Below the pieces are notes generated by a model. That model was not told the origin of the DNA. It saw nothing but the letters and a program-made list of their open reading frames with translations, and did not search any database. Made by a program: the position numbers and the translations under genes. 64,000 nt of DNA from Lewinellaceae bacterium. GTDB lineage: Bacteria > Bacteroidota > Bacteroidia > Chitinophagales > Saprospiraceae. Below are positions 1 to 8,602 of the stretch, one piece after another (position 1 is the stretch's first letter; every line of letters starts with the position of its first letter). The stretch covers positions 1 to 64,000 of the forward strand of contig JADJSY010000021.1 of the NCBI GenBank assembly GCA_016711435.1, in the 5' to 3' direction.

Positions 1-663
1 CAAAAAGGTAAAATGGTTGAATTTCCGGTAGCCGGCGGCCCCAATGGCAAGGCATTTTTTGTAAAGTCACGCCGCAAAACCAACAAATACCTGATGCTGT
101 TCCACGAATGGTGGGGACTGAATGACTATATCAAACAGGAAGCCGCCATGTGGAGCAAAGAACTCGGCGTTCACGTGCTCGCTGTCGATTTGTACGACGG
201 AAAAATGGCCACCACTGCCGATGAAGCAGGGAAACTGATGCAGGCGAATGATGCTGCCCGTTCTTTGGCGATCATTTCCGGCGCAGCGCAGTTTGCGGGC
301 GACAAAGCCGATTTCCGTACCATGGGCTGGTGCTTCGGCGGCGGCTGGTCGCTACAGGCGGCCTTGCAACTCAAGGAAAAAGCCAAAGGGTGCGTGGTGT
401 ATTACGGCATGCCCGAACAGGACGTGAACAAACTAAAAACGTTGTCCACTGATGTGGTGTTTATCCACCCGGAAGAAGACAAATGGATCACCGCAGAAAT
501 GGCAAGCGGCTTTGAAAGCAATATGAAAGCCGCCGGAAAAAAAGCGATGGTGTACCACTACCCTGCCGACCACGCATTTGCCAACCCCAGCAGCCCACGC
601 TACAATGAAAAAGCGGCCAAGGAAGCCCGCGCAACGGTGACGGCGTATTTGAAAGGGAAATAA
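1..663 (+). CDS. Dienelactone hydrolase family protein (5' end probably cut)
   Basis: An alpha/beta-hydrolase of the dienelactone hydrolase family. Counting from the ATG at 13, the triad is visible as C107 in GWCFGG, D156 in HPEEDKW and H187 in DHAFANP, and the family oxyanion region appears as LFHEWWGLN near residue 30. The frame is open upstream to the window edge (QKGK before the ATG) and the first motif sits very early, so the true start, possibly with a signal peptide, may lie outside the window. The family hydrolyses lactones and esters; the real substrate here is unknown. A word-repeat hairpin follows the stop codon. Confidence 0.85.
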   Translation, partial: QKGKMVEFPVAGGPNGKAFFVKSRRKTNKYLMLFHEWWGLNDYIKQEAAMWSKELGVHVLAVDLYDGKMATTADEAGKLMQANDAARSLAIISGAAQFAGDKADFRTMGWCFGGGWSLQAALQLKEKAKGCVVYYGMPEQDVNKLKTLSTDVVFIHPEEDKWITAEMASGFESNMKAAGKKAMVYHYPADHAFANPSSPRYNEKAAKEARATVTAYLKGK

Positions 664-693
664 GTGTGTATTTTGGGGCGTTTTTTAACAGAG

Positions 694-838
694 GGGTTGA
701 TGAGGGTTTGAGGGTTGAGGATGTTGAGGGTTGAGATTGTTGATGGTCTTTGTGAAGGAGGCTCTGTTCAAGGGCCTCCACCATCTCAACCCTTAAACCA
801 TCAACCCTTATCAACCCTCATCAACCTTTATCAACCAC
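694..838. repeat. Intergenic inverted repeat, GGTTGA word type
   Basis: The left part is a loose tandem of GGTTGA/GGGTTGAGG words (694-746) and the right part is their complement, CATCAACCC/CTCATCAACC (about 780-838). The arms pair at word level rather than base by base. The element fills the gap between two genes on the same strand and ends just before the next ATG at 846. Confidence 0.75.
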
Positions 839-845
839 TCCCACC

Positions 846-2162
846 ATGTCTACACAACAAACAGACGGCGCCTACACACCTCCGGAAGGGGGCGGAGGTT
901 CCATTCTTGGCAAACAATTGTTCCTGCTGGTGCTGGTATGCATCGGTGGAGTAGTCGTGTACCGGATGTTTTCCGGGGATAACGGAATTTCCGGTTTTTT
1001 CCAGAGTCCGAAAGAGGTGCGCCTTACCTATGTCCAGTCCGATTTTCAGCCCAACCTCGATGAAGAGGCAACGCTGCGTATTCTTTCCCAACCGGAACAA
1101 TACCACAAGGAATTCGACCAGATGGTATATGATTTCAACGTTTCGCTGTTGTACCATATCGCCAATCGCATGGCCCTGCCCGACAGCCTGAAACGCCGCC
1201 TCGAACCGGAATACCAGAAACAACACGATTACCTGAAATCCATGTATTACAATGACTTTGTCGCCCTGAAAGACACGACGGCGGGTATGTACGAAAACTG
1301 GTACAACGACAATGCCAACATGGCGGTGCAGATTTTCAACGAAGTGGCCGGCAAATACACCTGCTTTTTTGTGACGCAGATCATGGCGACGCTCATCAAA
1401 TCGAACAACGGCGCCATCATGGCCAAAGGCAGAAAAGTGGATACGCCGTGCGGTATCGCACTGGCCGAAGGGCTGCAACCGATGGTGGAAAGGCTTCGGA
1501 AAAAAGCAGAAATCATCGATTTTAGCGCCTCGCGCGGCCTCCTGAAGGAAAAAGTACGCAAAGGTATTGCCGAACTCGCTACCTACGAACTGCGCAGCCG
1601 CTTAGCCATCGACAAAACGCTGCAATACAAGATTTTCGGCCTGTCCGTTTCCGAAACGGATCTGCGCGTGGAGGCCATCAGCGTGATCAAAGCGGGTTTT
1701 AAATTGGACAACTATTTCGACGTCACGTTCAGCCCCAAAAAAGGGATTATTTACGTGACCCTGCCGCCGCCTACCATCGTTTCGCACGAAGTGTACCCAC
1801 GCGTCGACAAACTCGAAGTCGGCTGGCTGGCGGGTATCAACGGCGATGAAATGAACCGGAATTTCAATGACCTGCGCCGGCAGTTCCGCGCAGATGCCAT
1901 CGATAATGAAAAAGTGCTGGATAAAGCCAAGGCCCGCGCCGACTCGGTCATGCAACTGATGATGGGGCCTATGGTCAAATCCATCAACCGCAATTACAAG
2001 CTTCAGGTGCGCTTCCAGGATGTGCAGGAACAGATCACGGAAGACGAACGCCGCCGCCGCGGAGAAGACAACGCCGGCACGGGTGCTTCGCCGCAAATTG
2101 CCGCACCAAAACCCGTGGCAACGCCGAAAAAGAAGGCTGGGGATGGGTTTGTGCCGAAGTGA
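846..2162 (+). CDS. Membrane-anchored hypothetical protein, possible DUF4230-like C-terminus
   Basis: A 438-residue protein of unknown function. A short Gly-rich N-terminus is followed by one membrane segment (about residues 25-42, LFLLVLVCIGGVVVYRMF), then a long soluble part with many charged helices, and a low-complexity Pro/Lys/Ala tail. The segment around residues 270-400 (beta-rich stretch, then a helix and NRNYKLQVRF) is reminiscent of DUF4230 proteins, but I cannot confirm this. One anchor and no signal cleavage site suggest a type II single-span protein facing the periplasm. The start is the first ATG after the repeat. Confidence 0.7.
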   Translation: MSTQQTDGAYTPPEGGGGSILGKQLFLLVLVCIGGVVVYRMFSGDNGISGFFQSPKEVRLTYVQSDFQPNLDEEATLRILSQPEQYHKEFDQMVYDFNVSLLYHIANRMALPDSLKRRLEPEYQKQHDYLKSMYYNDFVALKDTTAGMYENWYNDNANMAVQIFNEVAGKYTCFFVTQIMATLIKSNNGAIMAKGRKVDTPCGIALAEGLQPMVERLRKKAEIIDFSASRGLLKEKVRKGIAELATYELRSRLAIDKTLQYKIFGLSVSETDLRVEAISVIKAGFKLDNYFDVTFSPKKGIIYVTLPPPTIVSHEVYPRVDKLEVGWLAGINGDEMNRNFNDLRRQFRADAIDNEKVLDKAKARADSVMQLMMGPMVKSINRNYKLQVRFQDVQEQITEDERRRRGEDNAGTGASPQIAAPKPVATPKKKAGDGFVPK

Positions 2163-2167
2163 GAGGG

Positions 2168-2285
2168 TTAGCAAGCGTTTGATGGTGTGGGAAGAAGGAA
2201 CCATTTATGCTCAAACCATCTTTCAAACGGCCATCCAAACCTTTCAAACCATCAAACTTCTTAAAACCATCAAACTTTCCATCAT
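2168..2285. repeat. Intergenic inverted repeat, TTTGATGGT word type
   Basis: GTTTGATGGT near 2175 is complementary to repeated ACCATCAAAC words between 2210 and 2285. The right side reaches into the 3' end of the converging mqnB, whose last residues (SLMVLRSLMV) are encoded by the repeat. Confidence 0.5.
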
Positions 2286-2943
2286 TTCCACCAGCGTCCG
2301 GTTCAAATTTTCAATGGCAAGTCCCAATTGCCAGACGTCGCGGTTGCGCGGTTCCACATAGTTGGAAATACTGCGAATTTCCAGAAAAGGCACCCCGGAC
2401 AACAGGCAGGCCTGAAAAAAAGCGGCGCCTTCCATGCTCTCCACCTGCGCATCCGGGTATTTTTGCCGGATGGCCGTTATCGATGGTTCATACCCGTGTA
2501 CTTTACTGACTGTCAAGCCTTTAACATGCGGCAAAAAACGACTTTCCGCCGCGTCCGGGTTGTACAACAAGCCATTGATGTAGGGTTTTTCGGACGGCTC
2601 AAGCAAGCTCAGTTCAAATAAATCGCTGAAACGCCCGTCGGCTTCTTCCACACCCAGATCGCCGAATCGTTCGCTGACGACCTGCAGTACTGCACCCAGC
2701 GACAACGATACATCCAGCGCGCCCGCCACACCGGCATTGATCGCCAGATCGGGTTGTTTGCGGGCAAAATAATTACCCAGGCTCCAACTCGTGGCCGCTA
2801 TTCCCACGCCCGTGACCAATATCGATACGCTCATATCTTTGTTGCGGGAAACTGCCTTGTTCATTTTTTTTAAAATGAGCCTGCAACCATTCCTGCACGG
2901 GCATGATTTCAAAAGGCGTGGCTGCGACGAGTAGGATTTCCAT
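2244..2943 (-). CDS. mqnB: Futalosine hydrolase, frame broken in an 8-base homopolymer
   Basis: Futalosine hydrolase removes hypoxanthine from futalosine in the alternative menaquinone pathway; it belongs to the nucleosidase/phosphorylase superfamily. The N-terminal part (MEILLVAATPFEI, start at 2943) and the rest (ILVTGVGIAATSW, NAGVAGAL, VESMEGAAFF, EIRSISNYVEPRNRD) lie in two frames. Removing one base of the eight-base A tract (T tract 2864-2871 on the plus strand) joins them as AHFKKMNKAVSRNKDMSV. The restored protein is about 232 residues, normal for the family. mqnD lies at 11139-11975, so the pathway is represented twice. The break is most likely a consensus error; slippage on A8 is a less likely alternative. 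Confidence 0.85.
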
Positions 2944-2997
2944 GCGGGTGGTTTGAATGTAAATAATTGGGCGCAAGGTATGAAAAGCGCTTCGCAA

Positions 2998-3270
2998 GGT
3001 TGTCTGGGTATACCAGCTTAACTTTGCCTCTCAATTTAAGGAATGAATATACTTCGCACCGATAGGTTTGTAAATTCGACTTTGGCGACGTTTACTAAAC
3101 TTATAAGTTTAGGGCAAACGAATCGCTATCGGATTTAACCCACCGCTAAGCAAAACCTAGCGGCACCAAGTATAATAACTACATGTCAGGCAGAATACTT
3201 TAGATTAAACTCCTTACAAATACCTGATTATCAACACTAATAACCAATAACTGATAACAAATAACCAACC
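2998..3270. other. Non-coding gap with short palindromes
   Basis: No gene is seen. The stretch holds a palindrome CTAAACTTATAAGTTTAG near 3093-3111, flanked by a looser inverted pair (CGATAGG near 3059 and CGCTATCGG near 3124), and a small CCGCTA/TAGCGG pair near 3143-3160. A tandem of ATAACCAATAACTGATAAC-like words precedes the next gene. Confidence 0.5.
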
Positions 3271-3861
3271 ATGCACGCCATTTTATCACTGGATGCCGCG
3301 TTGTTTCATTGCATCAATACCGGCATGGGTAATCCGGTATTCGATGCCCTGCTCCCGCTTTTCCGGGAAAAATGGCTTTGGGCGCCTTTGTACCTTTTTC
3401 TGGCTACGTTTTTTCTGTTGAATTATGGCAGGAAAGGATGGATCATCATTCTGACGATGGTACTGGCGGTGGGTTTGGCCGACTTTACGAGCAGTGCCCT
3501 CGTCAAAAAAAATGTGCGCAGGTTGCGGCCCTGCAATGATCCGGCAATGGTCGTGCAGGAGCGGATATCCTGCGGGAGCGGATACAGTTTTACCTCCTCA
3601 CATGCCGCCAATCATTTTGCTGCGGCCTTTTTTATTATCGGCATAATGGGAGACAGGCAGCGATGGATTCGCCCTGCCGCGTTGATTTGGGCAGGAATGA
3701 TTGCTTTTTCACAGGTGTACGTGGGTGTACACTATCCATTGGACGTATTAGGAGGCGCCTTGCTGGGGGCTGCTATCGGTTGGTGGGCAATAAAAACGCT
3801 GTCGTTATTTAATTTGCAAAATAACGCTGCGCCAACTCGATCAGGCGACCGACTATCGTAA
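3271..3861 (+). CDS. PAP2-family membrane phosphatase
   Basis: A 196-residue integral membrane phosphatase of the PAP2 superfamily, which removes phosphate from lipid substrates such as phosphatidate or undecaprenyl diphosphate. The three family motifs are present: KKNVRRLRP (motif 1), YSFTSSHA with the catalytic His (motif 2) and SQVYVGVHYPLD (motif 3, His plus Asp). Five or six hydrophobic segments alternate with these motifs. The substrate cannot be decided from sequence. Its 3' end overlaps the 3' end of the converging small gene at 3809-4042. Confidence 0.88.
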   Translation: MHAILSLDAALFHCINTGMGNPVFDALLPLFREKWLWAPLYLFLATFFLLNYGRKGWIIILTMVLAVGLADFTSSALVKKNVRRLRPCNDPAMVVQERISCGSGYSFTSSHAANHFAAAFFIIGIMGDRQRWIRPAALIWAGMIAFSQVYVGVHYPLDVLGGALLGAAIGWWAIKTLSLFNLQNNAAPTRSGDRLS

Positions 3862-4042
3862 AGTCAGGCACGGCAATACCGGCCTTGTCCATATTGTCCG
3901 CTTCTTCCACTTTCTGAACAAGACAAGTTTGAGAAGACTGGCACGAACCGGACGATACATTTACATTGACAAATGTAAAGGCGAAAAGACTAAAAAGGGA
4001 TACAGCAAAAAAGAAAGATTTGGGTAATTGTTTGCGTTTCAT
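3809..4042 (-). CDS. Small secreted hypothetical protein
   Basis: A 77-residue protein with a Lys/Arg-rich start, a hydrophobic stretch (SFFFAVSLFSLFAFTFV) typical of a signal peptide, and a short tail ending in PDFTIVGRLIELAQRYFAN. No known domain. It is supported by a clear promoter 20-50 nt upstream (4063-4094). It overlaps the last 53 bases of the converging PAP2 gene. Confidence 0.55.
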   Translation of the reverse strand: MKRKQLPKSFFFAVSLFSLFAFTFVNVNVSSGSCQSSQTCLVQKVEEADNMDKAGIAVPDFTIVGRLIELAQRYFAN

Positions 4043-4062
4043 AGTCCTGATTTTAAGACAGA

Positions 4063-4094
4063 CAAATGTACTTACAATTTTTGATTATTTGCAA
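4063..4094 (-). promoter_or_regulatory. Bacteroidota-type promoter for the small secreted gene
   Basis: On the minus strand TACATTTG (4070-4063) matches the -7 element TAnnTTTG. TTG (4094-4092) lies 21 nt upstream, the usual position of the -33 element. Confidence 0.6.
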
Positions 4095-4165
4095 CATAAA
4101 GTTTTAGGATTTGCTACCATAGACGGGTAGAAATGCAAAAAGGTTGCTAAAAATGAAAGTTTTTT

Positions 4166-4942
4166 TTATTTTTCTTCAAAAGCCAGCATTTCTACCCGCC
4201 CGATTTTTTGTGTTTTGAGCGCCTCCGGCAAATTGGCATAATCCACCGAAACGCCGAAACGCCGCTTTGAAGCCGGAAGAAGTGGCCCGGTTCCCTCCAT
4301 TTTCAGCACTTCTTTGAGCCTGTCGTCTTCCGGATTCAGCACGGTAGCAAACCACAATCGCTGGTCGTTTCCAAAAAGCAGCAATTCTAAACGTGGGTGT
4401 TCCGCCGTTTGTTCGAGCGGGTTGGAAAGTTCGGCGCTGATCTGCCAGCCCAGTTCTGAACTGGCCGCGGCGGCACCGCCCGGACTTCCAGGCGCCAGCA
4501 TCCGCACGCCGCTCAGGCCTTCCACCAACAGTACAGGCCCGGCTTGCTGCCCCACGGCGCCGGCGCCCAAAATTCGGCAGGTATCCGGCGCCCCAGAAAA
4601 ATCTGCAAGCGGCCAACCCTGAAAAAAGGCGCTGCGACCACGTGGCGGAACGGATGCAGAAAAAACAGGGAATACGACTCCCTCACTGACGGTTTTTCCG
4701 CTGCTGTCTAAGGCTTCCATGCGCAGCCAGATTTTTTTCCATTGATCCGATTGGCTGTTACAGATGCCTGTCACATAGAACTGGCCGCCCTCTGTCCAGC
4801 AGTTCAGGTGGCTGATCTGTACCTGTATCGGCGTGGCATTTGCGGGCATTCCGTTGCTTTCCGCCTTCCGGTCAGTTGTTTGTTTGCAAAAAGTCAGTAC
4901 AAGTGCGCTACACACAAGGAGCACGGATAATATTTTTGTCAT
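4166..4942 (-). CDS. Secreted hypothetical protein, possible FxLYD-like domain
   Basis: A 258-residue exported protein. Residues 1-19 form a hydrophobic signal ending in LVLTFC; the Cys suggests a lipoprotein, but Phe before it is not canonical. The following part (FYVTGICNSQSDQWKKIWLRMEALD) has the pattern of an FxLYD-type beta-sandwich, in which a strand carrying G.N.S is followed by a long alternating strand. The middle is Gly/Ala-rich. No catalytic motif is visible and the function is unknown. Confidence 0.7.
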   Translation of the reverse strand: MTKILSVLLVCSALVLTFCKQTTDRKAESNGMPANATPIQVQISHLNCWTEGGQFYVTGICNSQSDQWKKIWLRMEALDSSGKTVSEGVVFPVFSASVPPRGRSAFFQGWPLADFSGAPDTCRILGAGAVGQQAGPVLLVEGLSGVRMLAPGSPGGAAAASSELGWQISAELSNPLEQTAEHPRLELLLFGNDQRLWFATVLNPEDDRLKEVLKMEGTGPLLPASKRRFGVSVDYANLPEALKTQKIGRVEMLAFEEK

Positions 4943-5023
4943 CTGTTTTACGCTTTTTTTCCTGCTGATTCGGGGCGGCGAAGTTCGGAAAAGGTGGCGA
5001 TGTTTTGCAGGATTCTTGTGCGC

Positions 5024-5150
5024 GTAGGAGGATTGGAAAACGGATGAAACGGATTTTACCGGATTTAAACAGATTTGCTAGATTAGACATTTTGAAAAAA
5101 TCCGTTCCGATCCAGTAAAATCCGTTTCATCCGTTTTCCAATCCTCCTAC
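5024..5150. repeat. Intergenic inverted repeat with perfect 36-bp arms
   Basis: The left arm 5024-5059 (GTAGGAGGATTGG... with CGGATGAAACGG words) is the exact reverse complement of 5115-5150. The loop holds further CGGATT-type words. It lies between two divergent genes, so it cannot simply be a shared terminator. Confidence 0.9.
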
Positions 5151-5182
5151 GTGCGAGCAGCCAACTATACATCCGAACTTGT

Positions 5183-5190
5183 TATCTTTG
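5183..5190 (+). promoter_or_regulatory. Likely -7 element for pth
   Basis: TATCTTTG fits TAnnTTTG about 88 nt upstream of the TTG start. No good -33 TTG is seen at the expected distance. Confidence 0.45.
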
Positions 5191-5277
5191 CCCCGTAACA
5201 CCTCACAAAACACATTCATTATCAACCAATTACCCCAAAAACCACTCATAACTCATCACTCATAACGCATCACTTTC

Positions 5278-5838
5278 TTGAAATACCTGATTACCGGCCT
5301 CGGCAATATCGGCTACGAATACGAAGGCACCCGCCACAACATTGGTTTCGAGGTGGTCGATTTTTTATGCAAACAACTGGAAGGCGAGTGGCGCAACGAC
5401 CACCACGGCGAACTGGCGGAAGTGAAGTTTAAAGGCCGCACGCTGATCCTCCTGAAACCCAATACCTACATGAACCTGAGCGGCAAAGCCATCCGCTACT
5501 GGCTGCAAAAGGAAAAAATTCCGGTGGAAAACAGCGTCACTATCCTCGACGACCTGAACCTCGAATTCGGCAAACAACGCCTGCGCGCCAAAGGCTCCGA
5601 CGGCGGCCACAACGGACTGAAAAGTATCCAGGAAACGCTCGGCTCCGACGCCTACCCGCGCCTGCGCATCGGCATCGGCAATTCCTTTTCCAAAGGCAAA
5701 CAAGTCAACTACGTGCTCGGCAAATGGTCGGAAGACGAAAAAGCGGAACTGTCTCGCATTCTGGAAAAAGCATCGGAAGTCATCAAGACGTTTGTGACGA
5801 TCGGGCTGGAGCGGGCGATGAATGTGACGGGGAAGTGA
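5278..5838 (+). CDS. pth: Peptidyl-tRNA hydrolase
   Basis: Releases peptides from prematurely dropped peptidyl-tRNAs. The 186-residue protein has the usual length and the conserved active-site residues: GLGN, catalytic His in GTRHNIGF (about residue 20), NTYMN, the Asp in ILDDLNL and GGHNGL. The start is TTG at 5278, because translation from there gives the canonical KYLITGLGN beginning and no ATG is nearby. A strong hairpin terminator follows at 6081-6133. Confidence 0.95.
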   Translation: MKYLITGLGNIGYEYEGTRHNIGFEVVDFLCKQLEGEWRNDHHGELAEVKFKGRTLILLKPNTYMNLSGKAIRYWLQKEKIPVENSVTILDDLNLEFGKQRLRAKGSDGGHNGLKSIQETLGSDAYPRLRIGIGNSFSKGKQVNYVLGKWSEDEKAELSRILEKASEVIKTFVTIGLERAMNVTGK

Positions 5839-5895
5839 GTCCGAAGTGCAAGTAAGTCCGAAGTGCGAAGTCGTTAGTGCGAAGTCGGCTTCGGG
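5836..5895 (+). repeat. Tandem AGTCCGAAGTGCGA words after pth
   Basis: Five imperfect copies of a GTCCGAAGTGCGAAGTC-like word directly follow the pth stop. The same word makes the shell of the inverted repeat at 40378-40498, but here no complementary arm was found nearby. Confidence 0.55.
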
Positions 5896-6080
5896 CTTGG
5901 GATTTGGAGAAGGGGAGCAGGTTGCAAACTTGACTACTCGTTTGTTTTTCGGTTGCGCGCGGGGTGGGAGTCGGGTGTTTGCATGCAGTTTGTGGGTCAA
6001 AATAAGAGGGGGGGGGCGCTGCCAGGCCAAAGTGTGCAGCGGCGGTAATATTTGTAGAATTGGTTCCGATGATATGGTTG

Positions 6081-6133
6081 GAGGTGCAGCGCACCGGCAA
6101 TATTATATCATCGGTGCGCTGCACCTCGTTTTT
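6081..6133 (+). terminator. Strong hairpin terminator after pth
   Basis: GAGGTGCAGCGCACCG (6081-6096) pairs perfectly with CGGTGCGCTGCACCTC (6112-6127), a 16-bp stem, followed by GTTTTTC. It lies between the convergent pth and pseudouridine synthase genes. Confidence 0.8.
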
Positions 6134-6198
6134 CTTGTTTTGTTATGGGCTACAAATTACGCGCTGCGGCTGTCACCAAAGAACGATTTAGGAGTTCC

Positions 6199-6873
6199 TC
6201 AGGGCCATGTTTTTGTTTTAATACCAGCTTCCAATCCATTTATCCCCACCACCAGCGGCTCCAACCTGACCGGGTGCATCAGTTCCATTTGAAAACAATG
6301 CAGCGCAATAGAGGCATCGGGCAATGGCGAGGGTGCGCCGTATTTCAGGTCGCCCACAATCGGGCAGCCCAAGGTAGCGAGTTGCACGCGTATCTGGTGC
6401 GGCCGGCCGGTGAGCGGCGACACCTTCAAAAGGAATCCCGCATTTTTCTTACCCATTGATTCATAATGGGTTATACTTTCTTTGGCGTCCTTATACGGTT
6501 TTGGAAAGGCCTGCACCACATTGCGTTTTTCGTCTTTCAGCAGGAAATGCCGCAATTGCCCTTCCAGCGGAAAAGGGGCTTTTACCACCAGTGCCAGGTA
6601 GCGTTTCTGCACCTTTTTTTCCCGAAACATCGCAGTGAGTCGCCCCAGCGCTTTATCGGTACGGGCAAAAATAACCGCTCCGCTCACAGGCCGGTCGATG
6701 CGGTGTACCGGGTGCAGAAAAACCGCTCCGGGTTTGTCGTATTTCTGTTTCAGGTAGTCTTTGCCCCAGTCCGTCAGCGTGACATCCCCGGTCTTGTCTC
6801 CCTGCACCAGCCAGCCGGCGGGCTTGTTCAACACGAGCAGGTGATTGTCTTCGAAGATAACGGAAGGACTCAT
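6199..6873 (-). CDS. RluA-family tRNA/rRNA pseudouridine synthase
   Basis: A 224-residue pseudouridine synthase of the RluA/TruC group, which isomerises uridine in RNA. The catalytic Asp is in HRIDRPVSG (about residue 60). The family motifs LVLNKPAG, VQKRYLALV and SPLTGRPHQIRVQLATLGCPIVGD are all present, in the usual order. There is no S4 domain, which fits the TruC-like subgroup (U65 of tRNA in E. coli), but the target site is not determined by sequence. Confidence 0.9.
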   Translation of the reverse strand: MSPSVIFEDNHLLVLNKPAGWLVQGDKTGDVTLTDWGKDYLKQKYDKPGAVFLHPVHRIDRPVSGAVIFARTDKALGRLTAMFREKKVQKRYLALVVKAPFPLEGQLRHFLLKDEKRNVVQAFPKPYKDAKESITHYESMGKKNAGFLLKVSPLTGRPHQIRVQLATLGCPIVGDLKYGAPSPLPDASIALHCFQMELMHPVRLEPLVVGINGLEAGIKTKTWP

Positions 6874-7262
6874 TAGAAGTGAGAGAAGTGAGAAGTGAGA
6901 GGTGAGAGGGTGAGAGAACGTCCCTGGTTTGGCGGTCGATTTTGGTATCGTTTTTCAGGCCTGTAATCGTGAATCGTGTTTAGTGTGTGGTGTTTAGTGT
7001 TTCGGGGGCTTCGCGTTTGGCATTTATGAGAAGTGAGTGGCATTTCGTTAGAAGAAAAACTTCGTGGGTAGTTTGGCCCATTATATGGGATGCCAAAGGC
7101 GGAGCGCCCGAAACACCAAACACCATACACTAAACACGGCCCAAGGCGGAGCGCCCGAAACACTAAACACCACACACTAAACACGATTCACAATTACAGG
7201 CCTGAAAACCCAAGCCAAGAATATCGAGCCGCCAAGCGGGATGTCTCTCACCCTCTCACTTC
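6874..7262. repeat. Nested inverted repeat, about 390 bp, GTGAGAG outer shell
   Basis: The outer shell is GTGAGAAGTGAGAGGTGAGAG words at the left and their complement at 7243-7262. Inside lies TTTGGCGGTCGAT/ATCGAGCCGCCAA, then CAGGCCTGTAAT/ATTACAGGCCTG, then GTGTTTAGTG words with CGGGCGCTCCGCC and their complement. The same order of modules recurs at 39206-39604. It fills the gap between two minus-strand genes and holds no open gene. Confidence 0.85.
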
Positions 7263-7276
7263 TCACTCTCTCACCT

Positions 7277-8387
7277 CTAATCTTCATCTTCCACCACCCC
7301 CGTCGGATTCCTCTCCCACATCAAATAAGCCTTGAGAAACGGATCGAGGTCGCCGTTGAGGATCGAATCCGGATTGTGAATTTTATAACCCGAGCGCAGG
7401 TCTTTCACCCAGCGGTCGTCGAGTACATAGGAGCGTATCTGGCTCCCCCACTCGATTTTGCTTTTACCGGCTTCAATTTTGTCTTTTTCGGCCTGGCGCT
7501 TGCGCATTTCCAGTTCGTACAGGCGACTTTTCAGCAAGGTCATAGCGATGTCGCGGTTGCGGTGCTGGCTGCGATCCTGCTGGCATTCGGCCACGATTCC
7601 TGTGGGAATGTGCGTGACGCGCACGGCCGATTCCGTCCGGTTGACGTGCTGGCCGCCAGCGCCCGAAGCCCGGAAAACGTCCCAGCGGATGTCGTCGGGA
7701 TTCACCACGATTTCGATACTGTCGTCTTCGATGAGCGGGTACACGAATACGGAAGAAAACGAGGTCTGGCGTTTGCCCTGGGCATTGAACGGGCTGATGC
7801 GCACGAGGCGATGCACCCCGTTTTCACCTTTGAGCCAGCCATAAGCGTACGAGCCGCGAATTTCGATACTGGCCGATTTGATACCGGCTGCATCTCCGTC
7901 CTGTTCAAACAAATCGATGACTTTGAAACCGGCTTTTTCAGCCCACATGCGGTACATCCGCAGGAGCATGGCCGACCAGTCGCAAGCTTCGGTGCCACCG
8001 GCGCCGGCGTTGATGGTCAGCACGGCATTCATCTCGTCCTCTTTTTGATTGAGGGTACTACGGAATTCAGCGTCTGCCAGAATACTTCCGGCTTTGGCGT
8101 ACTGGGCATCGACTTCTTCTGCGGAAGCCATACCTTCTTTCTGGAACTCGAACAAACCTTCCAGGTCGTCAATTTCACGTGCGAGGGCAGCGTAGTCGTC
8201 GAGCCAGTTTTTGCTGCTGCCGAGCTTGCGCTGAATGGCTTCCGCGCGTTTCGGATCACTCCAGAATTGCGGGTCGAGGGTTTGGGCGGTCAGGTCTTCT
8301 ACTTCCCGTGAACGGTTGTCCACGTCAAAGATACCTCCTGAGGACCGCCAACTTATCTTTCAGTTCTTTTAACTGTTCGATGGTCAT
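7277..8387 (-). CDS. prfB: Peptide chain release factor 2, with programmed +1 frameshift
   Basis: Terminates translation at UGA and UAA. Zero-frame translation from ATG at 8387 gives MTIEQLKELKDKLAVLRRYL and then an in-frame TGA at 8327-8325. The shift site reads AGG AGG TAT CTT TGA C, the classic internal Shine-Dalgarno plus CTT slip plus poorly terminating UGA-C. A +1 slip on CTT continues with DVDNRSREVEDL to the end, giving about 369 residues. The SPF tripeptide (RISPFNAQG) and the GGQ motif (GAGGQHVN) are both present. RF2 thereby controls its own level. This break is real biology, unlike the other frame breaks in this window. Confidence 0.95.
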
Positions 8388-8433
8388 GTTGGAAACGGTT
8401 GGAACCCCTTGCGGGGATTTAAAGTTAAAAATG

Positions 8434-8602
8434 TGTGTTCGTGTTTGGTGTTTAGTGTTTCGGGCGCTCCGCCTAAGCCAGTGTTTCGTGTATGGTGTTT
8501 GGTGTTTAGGGCGCTTAGGCCTTTGCAGTAGTTCGTATTTTGGCTAAATTATCACAACAGGCCAGGACTCAAAACACTAAACACCAATCGAAACACTGGC
8601 CC
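8434..8602. repeat. Intergenic inverted repeat, GTGTTTAGTG word type
   Basis: GTGTTTGGTGTTTAGTG words with CGGGCGCTCCGCC at the left match AAACACTAAACACC at the right. A second inner pair is GGGCGCTTAGGCC with GGCC. The right arm overlaps the 3' end of the MscS-like gene, whose last 15 or so residues are repeat-encoded. Confidence 0.7.

Noticed and set aside
6874..7262. Regularly recurring words that might suggest a CRISPR array
   Set aside because: The words are imperfect, lack unique spacers of constant length and are arranged as inverted, not direct, repeats; no cas gene is near.
8321..8387. The prfB frame break treated as a sequencing error
   Set aside because: The site carries AGGAGG, CTT and TGAC exactly as in the known programmed frameshift.
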